Source: a virus | Length of the DNA stretch: 37,703 bases | Reading direction: 5' to 3' (one strand) | Virus record (IMG/VR): IMGVR_UViG_3300026488_000036 | Location: 1 to 37,703 of that record | Part shown: positions 7,864 through 17,557 of the stretch, in pieces | Position numbering within the stretch: position 1 is the stretch's first letter | How the letters are laid out: each line of letters starts with the position of its first letter | Notes under the pieces: model-generated | What the model saw: the letters and a program-made list of their open reading frames with translations, nothing else | Told to the model about the DNA's origin: nothing | Database searches by the model: none | Program-made: the position numbers and the translations under genes

Positions 7864-10800
7864 ATGGAAGGAAATAAGCCACAAAATATACAAGGGTTAG
7901 ATAGTTTACTTAAGTCTTTTGCGAGTATTTTTAAGACTTTTCAAATAAAGAGTACTCATGATTATCTATTAAAAGGTATCCCTACATTTGAAGTTAGTGC
8001 AGGATTAACCGATGCTTCAAAAACCATCAGTGAATTGAATTTGGGTTCTCAAAAAATTCCCGTTAAAGTACTTAATATTGCCGAGGCGTTAGGAAATAAA
8101 CTTGCAAATCCAATTCATTCGAGATTTACCAGTCTCGATCAATTACGTCAAGTTTCTAAGGTATTTGAAACTGGTGCATATTTTCATGCTGCAAATCCTC
8201 TTGATATTGGATCTGCAGCCATCTTTGCCGTTGCAAAACTGTTTAATGCAGCTAACTTTGCGACTGCTGAACTTGCTCCAATTATCAGCGATATAATCCA
8301 GAAGACTGACAATACCTTCTTACAAACTTTACTTACAACACTATTTCATGGGCTATTACGAGCCCATGAAGCGCAAAAAGTAAGCACTACGGAAAAATAC
8401 CTAAGAAAGATAACCGATGTTATCACAAAAACCTATAGTGTACTTACTGATTTATTCACCTTTTTAAAGAGTAAGTTTGATGAAGTAATGTCTCATTTTA
8501 TCAACGATATGGATTCATTTTGGGCTGCATTAATCTCAGGAGGATCTTTCTTAACTCCCTTTGTAAAATTATTAATTGGTCCTCTAAAGGAAACAGTTGC
8601 TATAACCACTAAAATTGCCCTTGAATCTCTTAAAAGTATTCTAGGTAAACCCTTTGAGCGTCTACTTTTGAAATTTATCAGTCCTAAAGAAAATCCTCAA
8701 GTTAAAAAGCTTACTGAAATTCAAAATACACTTGTTAATATTTTAGAGGCAACTGAACAAGTAGCTTCTTTTTTAGAGGCCGGTTTAGGAGTTTCAGTAC
8801 CTGGCGCTGAAACACTAAGCAAAGTAAAAGAGAAACTAACTTCTCCTGTAATTAATCCTGAAACTTACATTCAGCGTAAAGTACAGGAAACCGCAACTAA
8901 AGCGACATCAAAAGTAACAAGTCTGTTAAGTAAACCTATAGAAGCAGGCTTTACAGGAATTTCTGGAAAAATTCTAGGATTAACACTTGCAGGAGTTGGT
9001 GCTGCATTTGGTTTATCTGCACTAAAAAAGCATTTTGAGTCAGAGAAAGTAGAAAGAACTATAAAGCCTGAGGAAGAAATACGAGCATTTATTGCTAGAC
9101 ATCCTATTCTCGAAAGAAGTATTAATATCATTAACAAATTCACATCTACAATTGACGAGGGACTACGTTCTCTTAAAGCCTCATTACTAAACTTCTTTGA
9201 AAAACAACGCGAAATTTACAAGGAGTTACCTTCTTATAAAGCTATTGAAGAATCTTTAGAAAAACGCGTAGCACAAGTAGAAACTCAACTAGATAAGTCG
9301 ATTAAAACTATTCAGTTTACTACATATTCAACAGTTGAAAAGATTACACTGCTTGGAGAAGTACTAGCATCCTCTATCACAAAGTCTCAGGAAGAATTTA
9401 AACAGTATAAACAATCACTTGTTGAAATTTTAAAGGATACTGAAAAATCATTTTTCACAAGAATTCTTTCAACTACTCTATCAATTGCATCTCATTTAAA
9501 TGAATTCCAAGCGCGTATAACAAAACGTCTTGAATCAGTTTTTATTAAAGCAGACGAATTGTATCGTAAGGTTGAAAGTTCCTTTGTTGGGCGTTTAGTT
9601 AAGACTACAATATCTGAGTTAGAATCTGTTTTAAAACCAGCTACGACTTACATTCAAGAAACTTATGATAAAACTCTTGCTTTACTTATCAAAATTCAAG
9701 CTGAAAAAATCCAAGAGGTAACTAATCAAACTGTAAAATCAATCGTATCCAGCTATAATCGTGTTGCAGCATATGGTGAATACTTCTTTACTAAACTAGA
9801 CAAGTTTATAGATACAAAAGTATTGCCATTTCTAAAAGATACTCTTATTTTTCTTACACTCGGAGTAAAGTATCTTAAAGTAGCATATCCAGATTTAAAA
9901 CGTAGCACTATCGAATTTATTCATAAACTTAGCAGGACAACCATTTCTGCATATACTACCTTAAAAAGTAGGCTGGCAAAAATTTACAAAGATTTCAACA
10001 TTGTTAAAGCTACTTTCTTCAATAAGTATTTACCGAAAATTGCTGCAGAATTTAAATCTACAACCATTTCACTACATAAAAACTTTGTAGAGTTAAATAC
10101 TGAGTATCTAAAACATACTGTTGCTAGTTTAACTAGATTTTACCACGGGCTTTCAAGTACATGGTATTCTCTCCAAAAGAAACTCACAAATAATGTAAAA
10201 ACATTACTATCGCAATTTACCAAGCAAAATATACAGCATACAAAAACTCTTCAAAAAACAACTCAAGTATTTATGCAACATACCTCTACGTTGTGGAAAA
10301 AGATTTCGAGTTTAACTGGTAAATTTTACAAAGATTCCGATTTACAATTTAAGCAACTTATTCGTATAATCCAAGAGAATTTAAAAACATTAAGCAATCA
10401 TGTCGTTACCTATATAAAAACGCTTCTTTCCAAAACTGAATCTCTTTTTAAAAGAGTATCTGAAAAGATAGAACAAACATTTTCATTTGTCAAAAAATTT
10501 ATTACTGGATTATTTAAACGAGTTTCCGGTTCAGTTCCAAGTATAATCAAAACAGTATCTTCCTTTTTCAAAAGTCAATCTGTGGATTGTAAAGCAGTTT
10601 ATAAAGATACTTTTTCTCAGGTTCGTAATTACATTGAGAAAGTCTCAAGTATGCAAACTAAAACCACAAGAAGTCTTTTTGAAACTTTTGCACATAAAAT
10701 ACATCTTGCTACAGATAAACTTGATAAATATACAAAATCAACTGTCAATGTAATTACTCGCATCATTCAACACTTTGCAACAAATCTTACGAGAACAAAG

Positions 10801-12141
10801 GAATCTATTCCTGGGTTTATTCAAGAGAAATTACGCACACTTGAAATATTAAAGCGGAAATTAAGTCTTTATGAGACAACTAGAAAAAATACAGTTTCCG
10901 AGAAGACAACTCAACTCCTGTCCTCTCTAAATAAAAAAATTGATAAACTGGTTGCTATAGAATCTCGTGTAGTTAAGAATCTAAAATCCGTACTTTCTAA
11001 ACTGATATCCTCTGGCTTCAGCTTATTTAAAAAAGCAAAAGGACTTTCTCTTACAGATATTTTTACTGGTATTGGATTATATCATGGTGCAAAGACTATT
11101 TTAGGAAAAACAAGAGCATTAATTGGAGCTGGAGTTAATTTAGGGAAAAATGCTGTAACTTCAATTGCTGAAGGTATTACAGCAAAAACTGCTACATCTA
11201 ACGTAAGCAAAACTATTGGTAGCCGAGTAGTTTCTATTTTCTCAGGAATTGGTAAGACTGCAACTGAATTTGGAGCACGTGTTCTTAGTTCTGAATTTGT
11301 ACATACAGTTGCAACTGGAGCTGCAAATATTCTAACTAAAGCTACACCTGCAACTGCTGCAATTTCCGCTTTAGCTCTACTGGGATATCTAGGATACAAA
11401 AAATACAAAGAACTAAAAGAAAACGAGAAATCTAAACTCCAGACTGAAAAAGAAAGTAAAGCATCCAAATCAAGTGCTAAAACTGAAGAAGAACGTAGCA
11501 TACATAGTAAAAAGGAAAATGAAATATCCAATGTTCATTTTAAAAACATAGCACATGAAGCTGAAACACATACTTTGCATAAACACCTATCCCATATAAC
11601 AAACGAAACTTTAAGGACTCTAGGGTATAATACACTGCCTGTTCCTGCAAAATCTGAAAAGGAAAGTTCAATTGCAAATACTGAGCTTCCAGAAAAACTT
11701 ACTACTCTTAGTAAAACTGTCAATCAACACGTAAATACAACTTCTGCAGTTGTAAAAAGTGAAAACGTAGTTGTAGTAACTGAATCTAAAAAAGCCTCAA
11801 AATTAAATACACTTTTAGAAAACACAACTAGACCTATTTCAAATATTGAAGAATATTGGATGCTACAAAACATTCCAGAAACTGTATCAATGTCAACACG
11901 TAACATCTCTGCTGAAAAACTCAAAGAGATGTACACTGATAGCTCTAAAATTAGCAAATACTTTAAGGAGCTTAAAGACTATATTACCAACTTCTTTAAA
12001 CAAAGTACTTCCAAAAATGCTCCAGTTGTTGCTCCTGTTATGAACAACGTATCTAATGCAACAAATACTATCATCAATAATACAACAATCAAAGGAGGTT
12101 TAGATACTTATTATCCAGATAGTACCTACACTGGATTCTAA
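7864..12141 (+). CDS. Putative tape measure protein
   Basis: 1425 residues, the longest gene in the window. Almost entirely helical, with long coiled-coil-like stretches rich in Lys, Ser, Thr and Leu between about 400 and 1050. Hydrophobic glycine/alanine segments occur near residues 363-391 (GLTLAGVGAAFGLSAL) and 1161-1182 (AAISALALLGYLGY), as is usual in tape measures. The C-terminus is low-complexity Asn/Thr. Length, position after terminase and fold style support a tail-length-setting protein; an internal head protein is the alternative. No lysozyme or peptidase motif was seen. Weak ribosome site (AAGGTAG) 6 bases upstream. Confidence 0.65.
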   Translation: MEGNKPQNIQGLDSLLKSFASIFKTFQIKSTHDYLLKGIPTFEVSAGLTDASKTISELNLGSQKIPVKVLNIAEALGNKLANPIHSRFTSLDQLRQVSKVFETGAYFHAANPLDIGSAAIFAVAKLFNAANFATAELAPIISDIIQKTDNTFLQTLLTTLFHGLLRAHEAQKVSTTEKYLRKITDVITKTYSVLTDLFTFLKSKFDEVMSHFINDMDSFWAALISGGSFLTPFVKLLIGPLKETVAITTKIALESLKSILGKPFERLLLKFISPKENPQVKKLTEIQNTLVNILEATEQVASFLEAGLGVSVPGAETLSKVKEKLTSPVINPETYIQRKVQETATKATSKVTSLLSKPIEAGFTGISGKILGLTLAGVGAAFGLSALKKHFESEKVERTIKPEEEIRAFIARHPILERSINIINKFTSTIDEGLRSLKASLLNFFEKQREIYKELPSYKAIEESLEKRVAQVETQLDKSIKTIQFTTYSTVEKITLLGEVLASSITKSQEEFKQYKQSLVEILKDTEKSFFTRILSTTLSIASHLNEFQARITKRLESVFIKADELYRKVESSFVGRLVKTTISELESVLKPATTYIQETYDKTLALLIKIQAEKIQEVTNQTVKSIVSSYNRVAAYGEYFFTKLDKFIDTKVLPFLKDTLIFLTLGVKYLKVAYPDLKRSTIEFIHKLSRTTISAYTTLKSRLAKIYKDFNIVKATFFNKYLPKIAAEFKSTTISLHKNFVELNTEYLKHTVASLTRFYHGLSSTWYSLQKKLTNNVKTLLSQFTKQNIQHTKTLQKTTQVFMQHTSTLWKKISSLTGKFYKDSDLQFKQLIRIIQENLKTLSNHVVTYIKTLLSKTESLFKRVSEKIEQTFSFVKKFITGLFKRVSGSVPSIIKTVSSFFKSQSVDCKAVYKDTFSQVRNYIEKVSSMQTKTTRSLFETFAHKIHLATDKLDKYTKSTVNVITRIIQHFATNLTRTKESIPGFIQEKLRTLEILKRKLSLYETTRKNTVSEKTTQLLSSLNKKIDKLVAIESRVVKNLKSVLSKLISSGFSLFKKAKGLSLTDIFTGIGLYHGAKTILGKTRALIGAGVNLGKNAVTSIAEGITAKTATSNVSKTIGSRVVSIFSGIGKTATEFGARVLSSEFVHTVATGAANILTKATPATAAISALALLGYLGYKKYKELKENEKSKLQTEKESKASKSSAKTEEERSIHSKKENEISNVHFKNIAHEAETHTLHKHLSHITNETLRTLGYNTLPVPAKSEKESSIANTELPEKLTTLSKTVNQHVNTTSAVVKSENVVVVTESKKASKLNTLLENTTRPISNIEEYWMLQNIPETVSMSTRNISAEKLKEMYTDSSKISKYFKELKDYITNFFKQSTSKNAPVVAPVMNNVSNATNTIINNTTIKGGLDTYYPDSTYTGF
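8345..8370 (+). repeat. Perfect 10-bp hairpin in coding sequence
   Basis: TTCATGGGCT (8345-8354) pairs with AGCCCATGAA (8361-8370) across the 6-base loop ATTACG, within the tape-measure reading frame. There is no T-tract after it, so it is not an ordinary terminator. Confidence 0.55.
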
Positions 12142-12170
12142 GTTAGTAGAAAAATATAAGGAGGTAACAA

Positions 12171-12662
12171 TTGCCTGGACGCAAATCTAAACAAAAAGGA
12201 AAGTATTTTGAAGAGCAAGTTGCAAAATATTTTCGTCAAGTACTTAATGAAACTCGAGAAAATATTCACAGAGCATTTACATCAGGAATTAGCAATATTG
12301 AAAAAGGAGATATCGTATTTACAAATTATAAAATTGTTGTTGAGTGCAAAAATCATTCAACATTTAGCTACTACGATATCTTTCCAAAACTATCCAAGCA
12401 ACTTTTCAACTACTACAAGTCAATTGAAAAATACAGAGATCACCTAAAGATTCTTGCAATCAATAACTCTTCCAATAGAAAATTCAAGCCACTTGCGGTA
12501 CTAGATAAACTAGAGGTCGATAGGTTTATTAAAGAGGGAGTCTTAAAAGACTCCCTCTATTTATCTCCATACATTATTACTCATTATTGCAGCAGATGGT
12601 TTTTCGTACAGGATCTTAAAGTATTCATCACATTTATCAATTTTGAGAAATTGCATAAATAA
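12171..12662 (+). CDS. PD-(D/E)XK nuclease-like protein
   Basis: 163 residues beginning with TTG, chosen because AAGGAGGT lies at ideal spacing. The N-terminus KGKYFEEQVAKYF (an early acidic helix), then GDIVF (D47) and VVECKNH (E58, C, K60) match the core of the PD-(D/E)XK nuclease fold, in an arrangement like resolvase- or restriction-type small nucleases. The C-terminal half is not recognised. It lies 45 bases before queE and the DpdA-like gene, so it may act in recombination, or in degrading DNA lacking the phage modification; the latter is speculation. A perfect 12-bp hairpin lies inside the reading frame. Confidence 0.7.
   Translation: MPGRKSKQKGKYFEEQVAKYFRQVLNETRENIHRAFTSGISNIEKGDIVFTNYKIVVECKNHSTFSYYDIFPKLSKQLFNYYKSIEKYRDHLKILAINNSSNRKFKPLAVLDKLEVDRFIKEGVLKDSLYLSPYIITHYCSRWFFVQDLKVFITFINFEKLHK
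12533..12558 (+). repeat. Perfect 12-bp hairpin in coding sequence
   Basis: AGAGGGAGTCTT (12533-12544) and AAGACTCCCTCT (12547-12558) are exact reverse complements separated by AA. It looks like a terminator stem but lies about 100 bases upstream of the stop of the nuclease gene and is followed only by ATTTATC. Confidence 0.75.
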
Positions 12663-12706
12663 ATCTTGAATCTATGAAAATAAAAAAAAGGAGGTAAATT
12701 GGCATC

Positions 12707-13429
12707 ATGCAAAGCGATATGAATCAAAAACTGCTACTTGCGGAAAAGTTTTTCTCAGTGCAAGGAGAATATCCACGAGTTGGCTATCCATGTGTATTCT
12801 ACCGTTTTTACAAGTGTAATTTTAAGTGTCCTTTTTGTGATACGATGAAAGATGGGTTTCTACCTTATACAAGCTATAGCATCAAAGAGCTTGTCAAGGA
12901 ATATGAAGAAAAATACAAAGGAATTGGTATTACATTTACAGGTGGAGAACCAGGATTATTTGCGTCGAGTATCTACAATTTCTTAAAGGCAATTCCTATT
13001 ATAATTCCGTATGTGATAATTGAAACCAACGGTACTTTTTTAAAGCAAGAAAATATTGATATGCTATACTCATGCTCGCATCTGGAAAAATTTTTCATCA
13101 CAGTGTCTCCAAAATACTACATGTACAAAGATAATCTTGAGAAGTATTTTGAAAGCGAGTATTATAAGAATATTCTCGAATTTTTCAAAATTGAAAAAGC
13201 AGTATATTTAAAACTTGTTGTTGATCCACAATATCCACTAGAATTCTTCAGGAAAATTGTAGAAGACTTTATTCATGCATCGCCTTTTGAAAACTGGAGA
13301 ATTTCTCTCATGCCTTTAACTGGAAATGATGAATTGCATGAACAAAGCGTTGCATATATAAAAGAGCTTATTTTGACTTACTACATTGGATTTTCACCGC
13401 GTATTCATCTAACCTACAGATTTAGATAA
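12707..13429 (+). CDS. queE: 7-carboxy-7-deazaguanine synthase-like (QueE)
   Basis: 240 residues; radical SAM enzyme converting 6-carboxy-tetrahydropterin to 7-carboxy-7-deazaguanine in the preQ0/queuosine pathway. The N-terminal EKFFSVQGEYPRVGYP matches the QueE F.S.QGEG...G.P opening. The cluster motif is KCNFKCPFCDT (C37, C41, C44), the CxxxCxxC form. TFTGGEPG (GGEP at 79-82) and IIETNGT are further radical SAM/QueE signatures. The ribosome site AAGGAGGT lies 12 bases before the ATG, slightly far; a TTG at better spacing runs out of frame. Followed 17 bases later by the DpdA-like gene, which supports a role in DNA base modification. Confidence 0.88.
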   Translation: MQSDMNQKLLLAEKFFSVQGEYPRVGYPCVFYRFYKCNFKCPFCDTMKDGFLPYTSYSIKELVKEYEEKYKGIGITFTGGEPGLFASSIYNFLKAIPIIIPYVIIETNGTFLKQENIDMLYSCSHLEKFFITVSPKYYMYKDNLEKYFESEYYKNILEFFKIEKAVYLKLVVDPQYPLEFFRKIVEDFIHASPFENWRISLMPLTGNDELHEQSVAYIKELILTYYIGFSPRIHLTYRFR

Positions 13430-13446
13430 AAAGAGGAGGTTTATAC

Positions 13447-14832
13447 ATGTCTCAGTATTATCCGAAAACTATACATAATCATATTTTCGACTATGTCGAC
13501 GTTGGAGCGCAACAAATTGCTCAAATTGCAGAAAATTTTGTAAAGGAAAATTATGTGTCAAAAGAAGATATCATAAGGTTTTTCAAAGAAAGTCTCTCAA
13601 ATTTCCTACATAGTGCTGGTGTAGAAATGACTCCACTTCGTAAAGATGAAAAGAAACTCCTGAATTTCATTACATCAGGAAAATTCACCGAGAGACTTAA
13701 AAAATTTGTTAACTATATAAATTCAAGTCCCTATTTAAAACACACTGGAATTTTTATAGACTCAGGCGGTTATCAAATTGCAATCGGTATTATTCCTAAA
13801 AAAGCAATACTTGAATATGCTCCACGTTACCTACAGTTTCTAAAAGAAACTGATGATTTCTCAATTGCATTCTCAATGGATATTCCTGCAGATTATCCAA
13901 TTGTAAATAATGTAAATGAACTCTATACTCTCAACTCTTATACAACACGTCTTATCTTTGAATACGGAATTGAAGACAAGATAACCTATGTCTACCATTT
14001 TAGAGGAAAAGGTTTAAATTATATTTGGAATCAAATTATGCAAAAATACAATGTGTTCAAGTATATTAATAAGTATGCTATTGGTGGTTTTGCATCGCAT
14101 GGGAAAAAGCCAAACATTCCATTTCCAATGTACATTCCTCAATTTGTAAACGTACTTGGAAATGCAATAAAATCTAAAAATCCAAAATTACCAAAATTCC
14201 ATTTTCATATCCTTGGAGTTTCAGGTTTTGCAGATTTTATGCAAGGTATTCTTATTGCATTAGCTTCTCGAGAATTCCATAATATAGAAACTCATGTAAC
14301 CGCAGACTCAAGCAGACTATTTACTCAACTTGCAAGAGCATATCAAGTTGAAATCTTTTTAGAAAATAAACTAGGTAAACTTGAGTTTAAAAGCAAAGAG
14401 TTACATAAACGCAACAAATTCTTTAACAAAAGTAACTACGAATTATGCATGCAATGTATAAATTACTTAAATGAGAAATACAATTTCAAACTACCAACTA
14501 CATTCAAAGTATATGATGATAATGGAAAAATCAACAAAATCTTTTTAAATGCACTTATCCTCTATATGATGAATAATTGTCAGCAACTTATTGCGCATCT
14601 AATAAATGAATGCAAAGAACTTATAAACTACTACAAAACCAGACAGAAATCAAAGTTTAATATGAAAGTCCGAGAAATTTTCAAAGAGCTTGGAATGTCT
14701 CATAGTTTTTATGCAAATTTAGATTACTGGGGAGGTTTAGAGTTAATCGAAAGTCTAAATATAAATAGAGCACATCAAATATTAAATCGCCTATATGACG
14801 ATTTTGAGGTATTTAAACGTAAACTAGCTTAA
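13447..14832 (+). CDS. DpdA-like DNA/tRNA-guanine transglycosylase
   Basis: 461 residues, AGAGGAGGT ribosome site. TRNA-guanine transglycosylase superfamily: GIFIDSGGYQ (D105; compare TDSGGFQ in TGT), FSMDIPADYP (D145), AIGGFASHG (GG at 213-214), FHILGVSGF (254-261) and VTADSSR (about 284-290) fall in the order seen in TGT and phage DpdA proteins. Paired with queE, the likely role is exchange of guanine in phage DNA for a 7-deazaguanine derivative, protecting it from restriction. The C-terminal 150 residues differ from canonical TGT and the usual zinc-site pattern is not obvious, which favours DpdA over a tRNA enzyme. The other preQ0 genes (folE, queD, queC) are not in the window. Confidence 0.78.
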   Translation: MSQYYPKTIHNHIFDYVDVGAQQIAQIAENFVKENYVSKEDIIRFFKESLSNFLHSAGVEMTPLRKDEKKLLNFITSGKFTERLKKFVNYINSSPYLKHTGIFIDSGGYQIAIGIIPKKAILEYAPRYLQFLKETDDFSIAFSMDIPADYPIVNNVNELYTLNSYTTRLIFEYGIEDKITYVYHFRGKGLNYIWNQIMQKYNVFKYINKYAIGGFASHGKKPNIPFPMYIPQFVNVLGNAIKSKNPKLPKFHFHILGVSGFADFMQGILIALASREFHNIETHVTADSSRLFTQLARAYQVEIFLENKLGKLEFKSKELHKRNKFFNKSNYELCMQCINYLNEKYNFKLPTTFKVYDDNGKINKIFLNALILYMMNNCQQLIAHLINECKELINYYKTRQKSKFNMKVREIFKELGMSHSFYANLDYWGGLELIESLNINRAHQILNRLYDDFEVFKRKLA

Positions 14833-14844
14833 GGAGGATTATAA

Positions 14845-16314
14845 ATGCTTCAGCTTCTCAACGAACAAAAAATTCTTGAATTCATGCGCGTTATTTATCA
14901 CAATACCGAAAAAATAAATAGAGCAGCTTTATACAAATTCCAAACAATCCTAGAGTTTTTCAAAAAGTCATTACCAGAACCTCATCTAGATTTTGCCCTT
15001 GAAGTTTTACAACTCTTTTTCGAAGGGAAATCTTGGAATGAAATTTTCGCCACTCTTGAATTTAACCCAGTATATGTTGATTATATTGCAGCTTTAAAAC
15101 AAAAACCTTCACTCTCTTTATCCGAGTTTTACGTATACATTGAAAAATTCTACAAATATATACGTATAAAGGAACACATTCAGAAAATTACACAGTACTC
15201 TCTTAACATCGAGGAATATCTCAATAAAAACATTGAACAAGCATACCAAGAATTCAAAGCATTAGGTGAAAAGTTATTCAACACACTTATTGAACTTGAT
15301 AAAAATGAAAATCGTCAAGCATCAAATATATGCAGCGAAAATGTTCATGAAATCTTAGAAGCCTTTAAAAATTACTTACAACATGAGCTTCTTATTGTAG
15401 AAACAGGATATCCTGCTTTAGATGCAATTTTAAATGGCGGTTTGCATGGAAAACGACTATATAATTTTGTAATTCCATCAGGTTCTGGAAAATCCACATT
15501 AATGATTAACTTAGTTAGAGAAATTGCATATACGTATCCAAATTCAGAAACTCGCAAACGCTTTGAATTAAAGCATCCTGATAAAATTCCAACATTATAC
15601 TACTTTACGCTTGAAAATACTGAAGAAGAAACCTATCATCGATTATTTTCATGTGTTGCAGAAACATCAATTCAAGGTATAAACGATATTGATAAAATAT
15701 CCAATTCTTTAACTGAATTCTTCAGTCATACTCCAGTAAATATTGCTATAGTATATATGCCCGCAGGTTCGGCAACTGTCATTGATTTAATCTCATACAT
15801 TGAAAAACAATTTATTAAAAATTGGAGGCCACTTGCAATCTTTGTAGACTATTTATTGCTTTTACGCTCAAGTAGGCAATATGAACAACGTCGTTTGGAA
15901 TTGGGACAAATAACTCTAGAATTGAAAAATATGTCAATTTATTTTGAATGTCCTGTTATATCGGGGTTACAAGTTAAAAAAGATTCTATTGATGCTAAAA
16001 AAGGTTTATCATTATCAGCTATCAAAGAATCATCTGATATCATCGATCATAGTGACTGTATAATTGGAGGTTGGCAAGCAGTACCTGGAGAAATCTTACG
16101 ACTTAAAGTATTAAAACAACGTAATGGTGCATCTAATGTATACGTAGATTTCAATATAGATTTTTCGAAGTTTAGGATTTATCCGCAACATATTAAAACA
16201 AACTTTAAGATCGGTACATCTACTACTAGTACTTCAAGTTCAACACCTACAGACAATAACTCTAAAAACGAATCTGTTGATTCTGCAGAATCCTTAATAG
16301 AGCAACTACTCTAA
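14845..16314 (+). CDS. DnaB-like replicative helicase
   Basis: 489 residues, AAGGAGGA ribosome site. The N-terminal 180 residues are helical, as in DnaB-type N-domains. The RecA-like motor begins at VETGYPALDAILNGGL; Walker A is PSGSGKST (211-218), the catalytic Glu region YFTLENTEEE (E257), Walker B LAIFVDYLLLL (D335), the sensor ISGLQVKKD, and LKVLKQRNG matches the DnaB KxRNG element. It is the hexameric replicative helicase, T4 gp41 class. The C-terminus is a Ser/Thr-rich linker. It is placed within late-type genes next to the DNA-modification pair rather than beside a polymerase. Confidence 0.9.
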   Translation: MLQLLNEQKILEFMRVIYHNTEKINRAALYKFQTILEFFKKSLPEPHLDFALEVLQLFFEGKSWNEIFATLEFNPVYVDYIAALKQKPSLSLSEFYVYIEKFYKYIRIKEHIQKITQYSLNIEEYLNKNIEQAYQEFKALGEKLFNTLIELDKNENRQASNICSENVHEILEAFKNYLQHELLIVETGYPALDAILNGGLHGKRLYNFVIPSGSGKSTLMINLVREIAYTYPNSETRKRFELKHPDKIPTLYYFTLENTEEETYHRLFSCVAETSIQGINDIDKISNSLTEFFSHTPVNIAIVYMPAGSATVIDLISYIEKQFIKNWRPLAIFVDYLLLLRSSRQYEQRRLELGQITLELKNMSIYFECPVISGLQVKKDSIDAKKGLSLSAIKESSDIIDHSDCIIGGWQAVPGEILRLKVLKQRNGASNVYVDFNIDFSKFRIYPQHIKTNFKIGTSTTSTSSSTPTDNNSKNESVDSAESLIEQLL

Positions 16315-16345
16315 AACAAAAACCAAAACTGGAGGCAATTGCAAT

Positions 16346-17536
16346 ATGCTTTCTAAAAGAGACTACGAAAAGATTTACGAATTACTCGAAAGCAAAAACG
16401 TATCCGATGTACAAGAGTATACCGATCCTTTAGATTTAAACGTAGATGAAATCTTGGCTGAGATTCCAAGTGAAAATAAAAAATTTGTAAAAAGCCTTGC
16501 TGATAAAGATCTTGAATTCGAAGATGTGGATTTAGGTTGGGATGAAGTTTCTGAAGATGTAATTGGCGAATATTTACAAGAATCCGATGAAATCGATGCA
16601 ATTTTCGGTGACGAATTATCTGAACTCGACGAGCTTACTGAAGCTCGTAAATGCAAAACTAAAAAGTCAAAGAAAGCTAAGAAAACCAAAAAAACTAAGA
16701 AAAGAAAGAAAAGAAAATTGAGCGAGTCTATGTTAGATGAACTTTTAATTGCAGAAGCAGAAGGTATCGATCTTGATTTTGAAGAAGCAGATAGCTTTGA
16801 TGATTTTGATGATTTCGAGGAATTAGAAGCGACAAATGAAAATGAAGAAATTTTACCAGAGGATGCATTACCACTCGATGAAAGCGTAGATTTAGAAGCT
16901 CTCGACGAAACTGAAGAAGAAGACTTGAAAAACGTAATTGAAGCAGAAATTGGACCAATCGATGAAGCAATTCATATAATTATCAAAGAGGATGATGAAG
17001 ATGAAGAAGAAGATGCTGACTATGATATAGAAGTTGAAGACATCGATGATGAAGATATTGAAGAACCTGAAGATTACGAAGTAGATGAACTTGAAGAACC
17101 AGAGGGCGTTGACGTATATGAAGAGCCAGTAGGTTATGAAGACGAAGTAGAACCATTAACAGATGAAACTCTTGAAGAATCTGAAGACATTTTAAGCACT
17201 GATCTTTTTGAAGATGACGTTGAGTCTTTAGAAGAAGCAAAAGAAGAATCTGAAGAAGAAGACTTAGAAGAAGACGAAGAAGAAGAGGAATCTGAAGACG
17301 AAGAGGACATTGACAGGGATCACGATGGAATTCCAGATATAGAAGAAGATCATGGAGAATTACCAGAGGATTTTGAAGGCGATCATGAGGATGCAGAAGA
17401 ATGGGCTAAAGAGCACAAACATGAAAAATGCGAGGAATGTGAAGAAGAAGATCTAGAAGATGAAGAAGAGGAAGAAGAAAACGAGGAAGAAAACGAAGAG
17501 GAAGAATTGCCCGAATTAGAATTCGAAGAAAAATAA
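16346..17536 (+). CDS. Highly acidic protein with Lys patch and EF-hand-like loop
   Basis: 396 residues, dominated by Glu and Asp throughout, interrupted by one basic block of about 23 residues near 104-127 (KKSKKAKKTKKTKKRKKRK). Residues 323-334 (DRDHDGIPDIEE) fit a calcium-binding loop of the EF-hand / thrombospondin-3 type (D at 1, 3, 5, 9; E at 12). The C-terminus has CEECEEE and a poly-Glu tail. GA-rich coding sequence creates long false frames on the other strand. Function unknown; possibilities are a scaffold or internal head protein, or a DNA mimic. No gp22-like scaffold was found elsewhere in the head cluster, so scaffold deserves a look. Ribosome site CTGGAGG. Confidence 0.8.
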   Translation: MLSKRDYEKIYELLESKNVSDVQEYTDPLDLNVDEILAEIPSENKKFVKSLADKDLEFEDVDLGWDEVSEDVIGEYLQESDEIDAIFGDELSELDELTEARKCKTKKSKKAKKTKKTKKRKKRKLSESMLDELLIAEAEGIDLDFEEADSFDDFDDFEELEATNENEEILPEDALPLDESVDLEALDETEEEDLKNVIEAEIGPIDEAIHIIIKEDDEDEEEDADYDIEVEDIDDEDIEEPEDYEVDELEEPEGVDVYEEPVGYEDEVEPLTDETLEESEDILSTDLFEDDVESLEEAKEESEEEDLEEDEEEEESEDEEDIDRDHDGIPDIEEDHGELPEDFEGDHEDAEEWAKEHKHEKCEECEEEDLEDEEEEEENEEENEEEELPELEFEEK

Positions 17537-17557
17537 TTCAAAGTAGTGGAAATTACG

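Noticed and set aside
11082-11957. Minus-strand open frames opposite the tape-measure gene
   Set aside because: No ribosome sites, biased composition and complete overlap with a long coding gene.
7864-12141. Intein or protease inside the tape-measure candidate
   Set aside because: No splice-junction motif (such as Cys...His-Asn-Cys) or catalytic triad could be seen.
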